Notes under the pieces: model-generated
Databases searched by the model: none
The model's input: the letters and a program-made list of their open reading frames with translations, nothing else
Told to the model about the DNA's origin: nothing
Position numbers and translations under genes: made by a program
Shown here: positions 41,014 to 48,559 of the stretch, in pieces
How the letters are laid out: each line of letters starts with the position of its first letter
How positions within the stretch are numbered: position 1 is the first letter of the stretch
Source of the DNA: Woeseiaceae bacterium
GTDB lineage: Bacteria; Pseudomonadota; Gammaproteobacteria; Steroidobacterales; Woeseiaceae
DNA: 64,000 nt
NCBI GenBank assembly: GCA_021773035.1
Contig: JAJFKU010000063.1
Location: forward strand, 353,243 to 417,242
Direction of reading: 5' to 3'

Positions 41014-41958
41014 ATGGACGATATGGGTAGTAGCAACAAACAAAGCACGCCAGAGTCGCAGATAGTCGCTCGTTCCGGAGAACTGGTGGATCAGTTTCTT
41101 GATGCCATATGGATGGAACGTGGCCTGTCCAAGAACACGCTCGGTGCCTATCGTGCCGATCTGATGACACTGGCGCGCGCGCTGGCCGAGTCGAACAAGT
41201 CGATTAACAGTGCCGAAAAGGCCGATCTGCTGGGGTTCATTGCACAGCGCGTTGAGGCAGGCGCGAAGCCGCGCTCTACAGCGCGTCAGCTATCGAGCTT
41301 CCGCCGCTTCTTTCGCTACATTATGCGCGAAGGCCTGCGCGGCACCGACCCGACCGCAGACATTGAGATGCCGAGGATCGGACGCACGCTGCCAAAGACC
41401 CTGTCGGAGGACGAGGTGGATTCATTACTGAATGCGCCCAACACCGACGAACCACTGGGTCATCGTGATCGCGCGATGCTCGAGCTGCTGTACGCCACCG
41501 GCTTACGTGTCTCGGAACTCATTAATCTCAAACAGTCGCAGATCAACTTCAATCAGGGCGTGTTACGGATCGTCGGCAAAGGCGATCGGGAGCGTCTGAT
41601 ACCGCTGGGCGAGGAATCGCAACGCTGGCTGAAAGAATTCATCAATGGCCCGCGGATGGAGATCCTGCTGGAGCGGCAGACGGATTACCTGTTTCCGACC
41701 CGCCGCGGCGATCGCATGACCCGCCAGGCGTTCTGGCACATTATCAAGCGTTACGCCGAAAAAGCCGGCGTTCGCCAAAAGATGTCGCCGCACAGTCTGC
41801 GACATGCGTTCGCGACCCACCTGCTGAATCGCGGCGCCGATCTACGGGTGGTGCAGATGCTGCTCGGCCACAGCGACCTGTCCACCACACAGATCTACAC
41901 GCACGTGGCGCGTGAACGGCTAAAAGAGCTGCACGGCGAGCATCACCCGCGGGGCTGA
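41014..41958 (+). CDS. xerD: Site-specific tyrosine recombinase XerD
   Basis: The 314-residue recombinase has an N-terminal SAM-like core-binding domain and a catalytic domain with A-T-G-L-R-V-S-E-L, H-S-L-R-H-A-F-A-T-H, L-G-H-S and the Tyr in Q-I-Y-T-H-V. With XerC it resolves chromosome dimers at dif. The dsbC gene directly downstream is the usual xerD neighbour in gammaproteobacteria and supports XerD rather than XerC. ATG 41014 is used; ATG 41023 is equally possible. Confidence 0.95.
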   Translation: MDDMGSSNKQSTPESQIVARSGELVDQFLDAIWMERGLSKNTLGAYRADLMTLARALAESNKSINSAEKADLLGFIAQRVEAGAKPRSTARQLSSFRRFFRYIMREGLRGTDPTADIEMPRIGRTLPKTLSEDEVDSLLNAPNTDEPLGHRDRAMLELLYATGLRVSELINLKQSQINFNQGVLRIVGKGDRERLIPLGEESQRWLKEFINGPRMEILLERQTDYLFPTRRGDRMTRQAFWHIIKRYAEKAGVRQKMSPHSLRHAFATHLLNRGADLRVVQMLLGHSDLSTTQIYTHVARERLKELHGEHHPRG

Positions 41959-42008
41959 CGCGGTTTCTGGACAGGGTGTGCATTCTGTTAGACTTCGCGC
42001 TCTCAGAA

Positions 42009-42048
42009 GGAACCGGCGGTGATAACGCCGGTCCTATCACCCAGGACC
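42009..42048 (+). promoter_or_regulatory. Mutually exclusive hairpins in the dsbC leader
   Basis: GG-(a)-ACCGGCG (42009-42018) pairs with CGCCGGT-CC (42026-42034) around a seven-base loop. The end of that stem, GGTCC (42030-42034), can instead pair with GGACC (42044-42048). The two structures cannot coexist, as in attenuators. They end 25 bases before the dsbC ATG. Confidence 0.4.
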
Positions 42049-42072
42049 GCTGTCTTTTCAGGAACCCTCAAG

Positions 42073-42813
42073 ATGACCCGTGCCACCAAAATCCGCTCTT
42101 TATTAGTTGCCAGCCTTACGCTGGGGAGCGTCCCTGCGTTCGCGGCCGATGATGCGCATCTGGAAGCGGTTCGCGCGAAGATGGACGAGATGTTCCAGGA
42201 AATTAGCCCGGAGCATGTCAATGCGAGCCCGATCAACGGCTGGTACACGGTGCAAAAAGGCTCCATCGTCGCTTACGTGTCCGAAGACGGCCGCTTTCTG
42301 TTGCAGGGTGATCTGATCGATCTCGATCAGCAGGTGAACCTGAGTGAGCGCAGTCGCGTCGACGCGCGGCGGACATTGATGTCTTCCATAGACGAGGACG
42401 AAGTGATTATGTTCTCGCCGGAAGAGGTCAAGTACAGGGTCACGGTCTTCACCGACGTGGACTGCGGCTATTGCCGAAAGCTCCACAGCCAGATTGATGA
42501 TTACCTCGCACGCGGCATCGAAATTCGTTACATGCTCTATCCGCGCAATGGCCCGGCGTCTCGTTCCTGGAGTACGTCGGAAGATATCTGGTGTGCTCGT
42601 GATCGCAGCTCGGCGCTGACGGCTGCGAAGCTGGATCACAGTTTCGAGTCGAACAAGTGCGACTCGTCGGCGATCACGAAACAGTACATGATGGGACAGG
42701 ATGTCGGGCTCAGCGGAACGCCTGCGATCGTGCTCGATGATGGCACGCTGATCAGCGGCTATCTGCCACCCGATGCGCTCAACTCACGGTTGCAGCAGGC
42801 TGCTGCAAACTAG
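42073..42813 (+). CDS. dsbC: Thiol:disulfide interchange protein DsbC
   Basis: The 246-residue protein has a signal peptide (about 1-24, ending A-F-A), an N-terminal dimerisation domain and a thioredoxin-like domain with active-site Cys131-G-Y-Cys134. A second pair, Cys174 and Cys196, corresponds to the structural disulfide of DsbC. It isomerises wrong disulfides in the periplasm. A cis-Pro loop G-T-P-A-I is present. It follows xerD and shares a CTAG with the convergent NUDIX stop. Confidence 0.94.
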   Translation: MTRATKIRSLLVASLTLGSVPAFAADDAHLEAVRAKMDEMFQEISPEHVNASPINGWYTVQKGSIVAYVSEDGRFLLQGDLIDLDQQVNLSERSRVDARRTLMSSIDEDEVIMFSPEEVKYRVTVFTDVDCGYCRKLHSQIDDYLARGIEIRYMLYPRNGPASRSWSTSEDIWCARDRSSALTAAKLDHSFESNKCDSSAITKQYMMGQDVGLSGTPAIVLDDGTLISGYLPPDALNSRLQQAAAN

Positions 42814-43355
42814 GGTTTATTGGGACGGCGTGATCGCCTCAATTCGTGAAAATGCACACCGTTGTTGCGGCCGCGATCCTCGAAGTACTTCTGCAATGCG
42901 AAACGACCGCTGTGAAAGGCCAGGTCATCCCAGGGGATTTCGTCTTCGCTGAATAAGCGCGTGTCCAGGCTTTCTTCGCCGACGCCGTAACTGCCTACCA
43001 GCTTAGCGGCGAAAAAAATGTGTACCTGCCCGGCGTCGACAACGTCGACTGATGCGAACTGGTGGCCGATCTCTACGGTTGCCAGTGCTTCTTCCAGCGT
43101 CTCGCGCGCAGCGCCTCCTGCAAGCGTCTCTCCGAGTTCCATGAAACCGGCCGGCACCGTCCAGTGGCCGTGGCGTGGTTCGATCGCCCGCCTGCAAAGC
43201 AGGATTTTGCCGTCGCTTTCAGCGACACAACCGACAACGATGAGCGGGTTCTTGTAGTGCACTACGTTGCAGTCGTCGCAGATCGCACGCTCCCGGTTGT
43301 CGTTTTCCGGAACTCTGTGGCTGACGGTGCCACCGCAAATTGAGCAGTACTTCAT
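42810..43355 (-). CDS. NUDIX hydrolase with zinc ribbon
   Basis: The 181-residue protein starts with a zinc ribbon (Cys4, Cys7, Cys26, Cys29) and has a full Nudix box G-x5-E-x7-R-E-x-x-E-E, with G-F-M-E-L-G-E-T-L at its beginning. This layout resembles NudC-like pyrophosphatases without the NudC N-terminal domain. It cleaves a nucleoside diphosphate derivative of unknown identity. The start lies only 24 bases past the 3' end of tRNA-Leu on the same strand and has no visible ribosome site. Confidence 0.88.
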   Translation of the reverse strand: MKYCSICGGTVSHRVPENDNRERAICDDCNVVHYKNPLIVVGCVAESDGKILLCRRAIEPRHGHWTVPAGFMELGETLAGGAARETLEEALATVEIGHQFASVDVVDAGQVHIFFAAKLVGSYGVGEESLDTRLFSEDEIPWDDLAFHSGRFALQKYFEDRGRNNGVHFHELRRSRRPNKP

Positions 43356-43379
43356 CGCGCTAATAGGCCTGGGCCGTGA

Positions 43380-43464
43380 TGGTGCCGGGAGCGGGAATCG
43401 AACCCGCACTTCCGAAGAAACCGGATTTTGAATCCGGCGCGTCTACCAGTTCCGCCACCCCGGC
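43380..43464 (-). tRNA. tRNA-Leu, anticodon CAA
   Basis: The 85-base minus-strand gene folds as a class II tRNA with a long variable arm. The acceptor GCCGGGG pairs with TCCCGGC (one G-U), the anticodon stem CCGGA/TCCGG encloses loop TTCAAAA with anticodon CAA, and the T arm holds GGTTCGATTCC. CCA is encoded. It reads UUG codons and resembles E. coli leuX. Confidence 0.97.
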
Positions 43465-43514
43465 ATGGTGTGATGGGCTCATTCGAGTGATCGAGTCAGG
43501 CCCGAACGGCGCAC

Positions 43515-43543
43515 AGTATATTCGCCGTTGCAGCTATCCGCAA
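43515..43543 (-). promoter_or_regulatory. Promoter of tRNA-Leu
   Basis: On the minus strand TTGCGG (43543-43538) and TATACT (43520-43515) are 17 bases apart. A GC-rich discriminator follows, as in stringently controlled stable-RNA promoters. The start would be about 44 bases before the mature tRNA. Confidence 0.5.
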
Positions 43544-43588
43544 AATAATGCGACCCTTTTATAGAGGTAGGCATCTAATATTGCAGAT

Positions 43589-44185
43589 ATGAGTAAGTTT
43601 GCGGACATTAAGATCGATCCGGGGATTATCAAGCGGGCGGCACAGGGAGACGTGCGGGCTCACGAGATCATCTATCGCGCGTTTTCGGCCCCGGTGTATT
43701 CGATTTGCCTGCGTTTTACCAAAGCGCCGGCGCAGGCTGAAGACCTGGTGCAGGAGACTTTTATCGAGATCATGCGCTCGATTGCGCAGTTTCGAGGTGA
43801 GGCGGCGCTCGGTAGCTGGATTCGGCGTATTGCCGTGACCAAATCGCTGATGTTCTTGCGGTCGGCCTGGACCAAACGCGGCCAGTCCCTGGGCGACGAC
43901 TGGGATGACGTAACGGCCGGCGAACCCGTCAGCCACGGAATATCGTGTCATCCCGACGACGCGATGGATCTGGACATGGCGCTGGCGAGTTTACCGGAGG
44001 TTAGCCGCGCCGTAGTCTGGCTGCACGACGTAGAGGGTTTTACGCACAAGGAGATCGCCGGACTGATGGGTAAGACCGAGAGTTTTTCGAAGTCGCAATT
44101 GTCGAGAGCGTATCAACGACTGCGGCCATTACTGAGTGCGAGTGAGGTCGCACAACCCAATGGCGCCGCCATTGGCAGTTACTAG
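43589..44185 (+). CDS. ECF-type RNA polymerase sigma factor
   Basis: The 198-residue protein has sigma region 2 (about 25-95, with A-E-D-L-V-Q-E-T-F and F-R-G-E-A-A-L-G-S-W-I-R-R-I-A) and region 4 (about 130-185, with L-P-E-V-S-R-A-V-V-W-L-H-D-V-E-G-F-T-H-K-E-I-A). There is no region 3, as in extracytoplasmic-function factors. The next gene, 15 bases on, encodes a single-pass membrane protein that may be its anti-sigma factor. A TAATAT about eight bases before the ATG might yield a nearly leaderless transcript. Confidence 0.93.
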   Translation: MSKFADIKIDPGIIKRAAQGDVRAHEIIYRAFSAPVYSICLRFTKAPAQAEDLVQETFIEIMRSIAQFRGEAALGSWIRRIAVTKSLMFLRSAWTKRGQSLGDDWDDVTAGEPVSHGISCHPDDAMDLDMALASLPEVSRAVVWLHDVEGFTHKEIAGLMGKTESFSKSQLSRAYQRLRPLLSASEVAQPNGAAIGSY

Positions 44186-44200
44186 ATTGGGGTTACTGAA

Positions 44201-44779
44201 ATGAGCAGTGACAAGAAGGACGAAGAGATGATTTGTGCATTAACTGCAGACGAACACGTCGCATTACAGCGGGGGCTGCGCGCGTTGCCCGCGACCATGC
44301 CGCCACGAAACGTCTGGCTGAGAATTCGTGAGCAGGCTGAAGCAGAAGGCCTGCTGGGCCGGCCGCCAGCCCGGCAACACCATAAATGGTATGCCGGTGT
44401 TGGCCTCGCGGCGGCTGCGCTGATGGCGGCGGTCATGTTGCCTGGCAGTGGAAGCGATACCGGCCCGGGACCCGTTGTTCCGCAGGGCCCGACGTCCAAC
44501 ACGGCTGACCTATCGAGCCTTAGAGCGCTGCAGGTACAGTCGCAGCAGCTCGAACGCGATCTACGAGCGCTGCCGTCACCGCCGCGGGTGGCCAGGGCCG
44601 GCACCGTCGCGACGATGTCAGAGATCGAAGATCGCATCGCCGCAATCGATTATCAGTTAAACGATTCCACGGTTGAATGGGCCGACGGCGACCGCGAAAT
44701 TTTCTGGGGGGAGCGCGTCAGATTAATGAAATTGCTGCTGCAGTTGCGCTATGCGCAGGCGCAACGGGCAGCTTATTAA
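44201..44779 (+). CDS. Single-pass membrane protein, anti-sigma factor candidate
   Basis: The 192-residue protein has a cytoplasmic N-terminal part with L-P-A-T-M-P-P-R-N-V-W-L-R-I near residue 29, a pattern seen in anti-sigma factors, one membrane helix (about 63-81), a flexible Gly/Pro linker and a periplasmic helical region (about 100-190). It lacks the H-x3-C-x2-C zinc motif of ZAS anti-sigma factors and is not RseA-like to my eye. The assignment rests mainly on its position after the sigma factor gene. Confidence 0.7.
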   Translation: MSSDKKDEEMICALTADEHVALQRGLRALPATMPPRNVWLRIREQAEAEGLLGRPPARQHHKWYAGVGLAAAALMAAVMLPGSGSDTGPGPVVPQGPTSNTADLSSLRALQVQSQQLERDLRALPSPPRVARAGTVATMSEIEDRIAAIDYQLNDSTVEWADGDREIFWGERVRLMKLLLQLRYAQAQRAAY

Positions 44780-44793
44780 CCAGGAGTTTACGG

Positions 44794-45900
44794 ATGAAGA
44801 TGTGGAAAGTAGTTTTGCCGCTTGCAGCGATTACGTTGTTTGCCGGTGCGGCGAACGCGCAGTCCGAGGAGGATCGAGCAAAACGCGCCGCTGAGGCGCA
44901 GCGCGAATTGGTAGAAGTTCGCAAAGCAAAGGAAGTCCGGGAGGTTGAGCTGACTGCTCGATTACTCGAGGCGGAGGAGCGCATGGAGATGGCGGCTCTG
45001 GAGATCGCCGAGATTACCCGTGAACGCTTGCCGCAGTTGGCGTTGATCGAACGGCGTTTCGAATTTTCAAATAAACCGCGGCTGGGCATAACGATTGAAG
45101 GCTCCGGTAAAGTCGGGCCTGTCGAGGGTGTCGAGATCGCTGGTGTAACGCCGGAAAGCGCGGCTGATGAAGCAGGGCTGCGTGCGGGTGACGTCATCAC
45201 CGCCGTCAATGACGAGGCGATGACGGCCAACAGCAGCATGGAGGCCAACAAGCTGCTGCTTGAGTTCATGGACGGTGTGGAAGAAGGCGATGAGCTACTC
45301 GTCGAGTACCTGCGCCACGGCAGTGCGGGAAGCGTTGAGGTATCGCCGCGGGTACAGGAATCGGCTGCGTTTTCGTGGATTCCGGATGCTGAGGGCTTGC
45401 ACTTCCTCAACGCACCGGGGCTATCCTATGCGCCGAAGTCGGTTGAGAAAATCGTCGGTCAATTCGGTTTTCCGTTCGTTGGCAGCGCATGGGGCAGTAT
45501 GGAGCTTGTTCAATTAAACGAAGGGCTTGGAAAGTACTTCGGTACCGATACCGGCCTGCTCGTTGTCAAAGCGCCGGAGTCCGGTTCAATCGACCTTCAG
45601 GACGGCGACGTGATCCAGTCGATCGATGGGCGTGAGCCTAAAGACGTACGACACGCAATGCGTATTCTGGGTTCCTACCAAAGCGGTGAAACCCTTAAGC
45701 TGGGCATCATGCGCGACAAGAGAAAACGCACACTCGATGTGGCGGTTCCCGCGGATCAGCGCGGTTCGCTGTTCGCACCTCCGGTAGCGCCTTCGCCGGT
45801 ACAGCCAGCCCGTGTGCCGGCATCCCCGGCGGTGGCTCCGGTAACGCAGCCAAGCCGCTCGCCGGTGCCTCCGGCGGCGCCGGCAGCGGCATCGACCTAG
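44794..45900 (+). CDS. Periplasmic double-PDZ protein with coiled coil
   Basis: The 368-residue protein has a signal peptide (1-22, ending A-N-A), a charged coiled coil (about 24-78), a PDZ domain (about 96-186, with A-G-L-R-A-G-D-V-I-T-A-V), a second PDZ domain (about 236-320, with L-Q-D-G-D-V-I-Q-S-I-D-G) and a Pro/Ala-rich tail. There is no protease domain, unlike DegP or DegS. AGGAG lies about six bases before the ATG. It is probably cotranscribed with the sigma and anti-sigma genes and may sense envelope proteins; that role is inference. Confidence 0.82.
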   Translation: MKMWKVVLPLAAITLFAGAANAQSEEDRAKRAAEAQRELVEVRKAKEVREVELTARLLEAEERMEMAALEIAEITRERLPQLALIERRFEFSNKPRLGITIEGSGKVGPVEGVEIAGVTPESAADEAGLRAGDVITAVNDEAMTANSSMEANKLLLEFMDGVEEGDELLVEYLRHGSAGSVEVSPRVQESAAFSWIPDAEGLHFLNAPGLSYAPKSVEKIVGQFGFPFVGSAWGSMELVQLNEGLGKYFGTDTGLLVVKAPESGSIDLQDGDVIQSIDGREPKDVRHAMRILGSYQSGETLKLGIMRDKRKRTLDVAVPADQRGSLFAPPVAPSPVQPARVPASPAVAPVTQPSRSPVPPAAPAAAST

Positions 45901-45924
45901 ACGGGAATCCTGATTTGTAAAGAA

Positions 45925-45956
45925 GGGCGTGCATGGCTTTGTTACCATGCGCGCCC
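45925..45956 (+). promoter_or_regulatory. Long hairpin ending at the queA start codon
   Basis: GGGCGTGCATGG (45925-45936) and CCATGCGCGCCC (45945-45956) form a 12-base-pair stem with one G-U pair and an eight-base loop. The right arm ends directly at the queA ATG at 45957 and no U tract follows, so it is not a normal terminator. It should hide the ribosome site. It also contains an in-frame upstream ATG at 45933 preceded by AGAAGGG. Confidence 0.65.
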
Positions 45957-46976
45957 ATGTTGATTAGTGACTTTGATTACGAACTCCCGGCCGGGCTTAT
46001 TGCCCGCTACCCCGCTACCGACCGGCGCAACAGCCGCCTGCTGGAACTCGCTGACGGGATGCGTGACCGCAGTTTCAGCGAGCTCTCGCAACTGTTGCGC
46101 CCTGGCGACCTTTTGGTGTTCAACGATACCCGCGTCATCAAGGCGCGGCTGGCAGCGACCAAGGAAACCGGCGGCCGCGCCGAGATACTGATCGAACGCG
46201 TACTCGACGAGCATTCGGCGCTGGCGCATATCAAAGCCAGCAAGTCACCAAAACCCGGCAGGCGCTTGCTGCTTGCGGGCGATGCCGTGGCAGAAGTGGA
46301 AGCTCGCGAGGCTGCACTCTACCGACTCAAATTTTCAACCGGGCTGCTGCCGTATCTCGAGCAGCATGGCGCGATTCCATTGCCACCCTATCTGGGACGC
46401 GAAGCGGAAGATGACGATGTCGAACGCTATCAGACCGTCTATGCCAAAGACCCGGGTGCCGTCGCAGCACCGACGGCCGGCCTGCATTTCGATGACGAGA
46501 TGCTCGCTGAAACGCTCGCCCGCGGCGTTCGTCACGCCTGGCTGACGCTGCATGTCGGTGCCGGGACGTTTCAGTCTCTGCGCGAAGAGCACATCGAACG
46601 CAACAAGCTGCATAGTGAGCGCGTGGAAGTAACGGCAGCCTGCTGTGCGGCCGTCCGGGACACTCGCGCTGCCGGTGGTCGTGTCGTTGCGGTTGGCACC
46701 ACCTCGGTCCGGGCGCTTGAGTGTGCTTCGGCGACGGGTGTTATCGAGCCTTTCGACGATGAAACCGACATGTTCATACTGCCAGGCTACGAGTTTCGAT
46801 CCGTGGACGCGATGATTACCAATTTTCACCTGCCGCAGTCGTCGCTGCTGATGCTGGTCGCTGCGTTCTGCGGTAAAGAACGAATTCTCGATGCTTATCG
46901 TCACGCCGTAGATGAGAAGTACCGGTTCTTCAGTTACGGTGACGCCATGTTCCTGGCCCCGGGTGTCGATGCGTGA
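45957..46976 (+). CDS. queA: tRNA preQ1 ribosyltransferase-isomerase QueA
   Basis: The 339-residue protein begins M-L-I-S-D-F-D-Y-E-L-P, the family N terminus, and has P-G-D-L-L-V-F-N-D-T-R-V, P-T-A-G-L-H-F and L-H-V-G-A-G-T-F. It moves the ribosyl unit of SAM onto preQ1 in tRNA to give epoxyqueuosine. Its stop overlaps the tgt start. An upstream in-frame ATG at 45933 could add eight residues. Confidence 0.96.
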   Translation: MLISDFDYELPAGLIARYPATDRRNSRLLELADGMRDRSFSELSQLLRPGDLLVFNDTRVIKARLAATKETGGRAEILIERVLDEHSALAHIKASKSPKPGRRLLLAGDAVAEVEAREAALYRLKFSTGLLPYLEQHGAIPLPPYLGREAEDDDVERYQTVYAKDPGAVAAPTAGLHFDDEMLAETLARGVRHAWLTLHVGAGTFQSLREEHIERNKLHSERVEVTAACCAAVRDTRAAGGRVVAVGTTSVRALECASATGVIEPFDDETDMFILPGYEFRSVDAMITNFHLPQSSLLMLVAAFCGKERILDAYRHAVDEKYRFFSYGDAMFLAPGVDA

Positions 46977-48091
46977 AGTTTGAAATCGAAAGCGAATACG
47001 GTGCGGCTCGCCGCGGCGCCCTGAAGTTTCGCCGTGGCGAGATACGGACACCGGTGTTCATGCCGGTCGGCACCTATGGGACGGTGAAGAGCGTAACGCC
47101 GGAGGAGGTGGAGGCGGACGGCGCCGAAATTATTCTGGGCAATACCTTTCACCTGATGTTGCGACCGGGGACGGACGTGATTCGTGCACATGGCGGTCTG
47201 CACGAGTTCATGAACTGGAAGCGATCGATTCTGACGGACTCAGGAGGTTTCCAGGTATTCTCGCTGGCGGCCATGCGAAAGCTGTCGGAGGAAGGCGTGC
47301 GTTTTCAGTCACCGGTCAACGGCGACGAAGTCATGCTGACGCCGGAAAAATCCATGCAGGTACAGCACGACCTGAATGCCGACATCACGATGATCTTCGA
47401 TGAGTGCACGCCGTATCCCGCTACGGAAAAAGAAGCACGCGAGTCCATGCAACGGTCGTTGCGCTGGGCGGCCCGCAGCCGACAACGTTTTGATGAGCTG
47501 AAGGCCACTGAGCCCGATCGCGGTGAGGCGCTGTTCGCCATTGTGCAGGGCGGCATGTACGACCATCTCCGCGAAGAATCGCGCAGCGGCCTGGTCGATA
47601 TCGGCTTTGACGGCTACGCGGTCGGCGGTCTCGCCGTGGGCGAACCGGAGGAAGAGCGGCACGCGGTGCTCGATGCGCTGATGCCCAACATGCCCCGGAG
47701 CGCTCCCCGCTACCTGATGGGTGTTGGCACGCCGCTCGACATTGCTGAAGGCGTGCAGCGGGGTATCGATATGTTTGACTGCGTCATTCCGACCCGACAT
47801 GCGCGCAACGGGCAGCTGTTTACGTCGACCGGTACCGTCAAGTTTCGGCACGCCACCTACCGCGATGACACCTCTGCGCCTGACCCGGATTGCGATTGTT
47901 ATACCTGCAGCAACTATTCGCTGGCGTATCTCCGGCACTTGGTGAAGTGCGGTGAAATCCTGGGTCCACGCCTTGCGACCATTCATAATCTTCACTATTA
48001 TCAAAAGCTTATGCGATCTATTCGGGCGGCCATCGACGCGAAGAGTCTGCCTGAACTGGTTGCTGAACTGCGCGGCGTGTACGGTAAATAA
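46973..48091 (+). CDS. tgt: tRNA-guanine transglycosylase
   Basis: The 372-residue enzyme has L-T-D-S-G-G-F-Q-V-F-S, G-G-L-A-V-G-E-P, D-C-V-I-P-T-R-H-A-R-N-G and the zinc motif C-D-C-Y-T-C. It swaps guanine at position 34 for preQ1. The start is GTG, overlapping the queA stop by four bases. Order queA-tgt-yajC-secD-secF is the classical one. Confidence 0.97.
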   Translation: MKFEIESEYGAARRGALKFRRGEIRTPVFMPVGTYGTVKSVTPEEVEADGAEIILGNTFHLMLRPGTDVIRAHGGLHEFMNWKRSILTDSGGFQVFSLAAMRKLSEEGVRFQSPVNGDEVMLTPEKSMQVQHDLNADITMIFDECTPYPATEKEARESMQRSLRWAARSRQRFDELKATEPDRGEALFAIVQGGMYDHLREESRSGLVDIGFDGYAVGGLAVGEPEEERHAVLDALMPNMPRSAPRYLMGVGTPLDIAEGVQRGIDMFDCVIPTRHARNGQLFTSTGTVKFRHATYRDDTSAPDPDCDCYTCSNYSLAYLRHLVKCGEILGPRLATIHNLHYYQKLMRSIRAAIDAKSLPELVAELRGVYGK

Positions 48092-48149
48092 TCGGTTTCG
48101 CCCGCCAGCCTCTTGCGTTCACGTTAGTCGCCCCCAGCTCGTCGGCTTG

Positions 48150-48158
48150 TGCCATAAT
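48150..48158 (+). promoter_or_regulatory. Extended -10 promoter candidate before yajC
   Basis: TG-C-CATAAT has the extended -10 form and lies about 50 bases before yajC, in the 117-base gap after tgt. No clear -35 box is seen. It would allow yajC-secDF to be transcribed apart from queA-tgt. Confidence 0.35.
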
Positions 48159-48208
48159 ACCGCGCTATTTTTCATAGGCTTTCCCCGCAACCTCCTGACA
48201 AAGAAGTA

Positions 48209-48538
48209 ATGACTATGGATTTCTTTATTCAAAGCGCCCACGCGCAAGGTGCCCAGCAGGGTGATTCCACCAGTTTCATCATCATGATGGTGCTGATGTT
48301 TGTCGCGTTCTATTTCCTGCTGATCCGTCCGCAGCAAAAGAAACAAAAAGCGCATACCGCGCTGGTTGCGGGTCTTCAGGTGGGTGATGAAATACTCACC
48401 GCCGGCGGTATTCTCGGCAAGATAAGCGGTGTCAGCGAACACTACGCTGTCGTCAAGATCGGCGACAACACCGAAGTCAAGATTCAAAAATCCAGTGTTT
48501 CGATGGTCGTGCCCAAGGGTACGTACGACGAAGCCTGA
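48209..48538 (+). CDS. yajC: Preprotein translocase subunit YajC
   Basis: The 109-residue protein has one membrane helix (about residues 23-41), the motif L-I-R-P-Q-Q-K-K-Q-K and a cytoplasmic domain with L-Q-V-G-D-E-I-L-T-A-G-G-I-L-G. YajC associates with SecDF. It precedes secD by 21 bases. Confidence 0.95.
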   Translation: MTMDFFIQSAHAQGAQQGDSTSFIIMMVLMFVAFYFLLIRPQQKKQKAHTALVAGLQVGDEILTAGGILGKISGVSEHYAVVKIGDNTEVKIQKSSVSMVVPKGTYDEA

Positions 48539-48559
48539 TAGCGGCGACCAAACGAAGCG

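Noticed and set aside
43356..43409. Upstream extension of the NUDIX frame
   Set aside because: The added residues are a translation of the tRNA-Leu gene.
44677..44793. Upstream extension of the PDZ protein frame
   Set aside because: It overlaps the anti-sigma candidate; ATG 44794 has a strong ribosome site and starts a proper signal peptide.
46973..48091. preQ1 riboswitch before queA-tgt or yhhQ
   Set aside because: No aptamer-like pattern was found; the hairpin at 45925-45956 is a simple stem without the preQ1 consensus.
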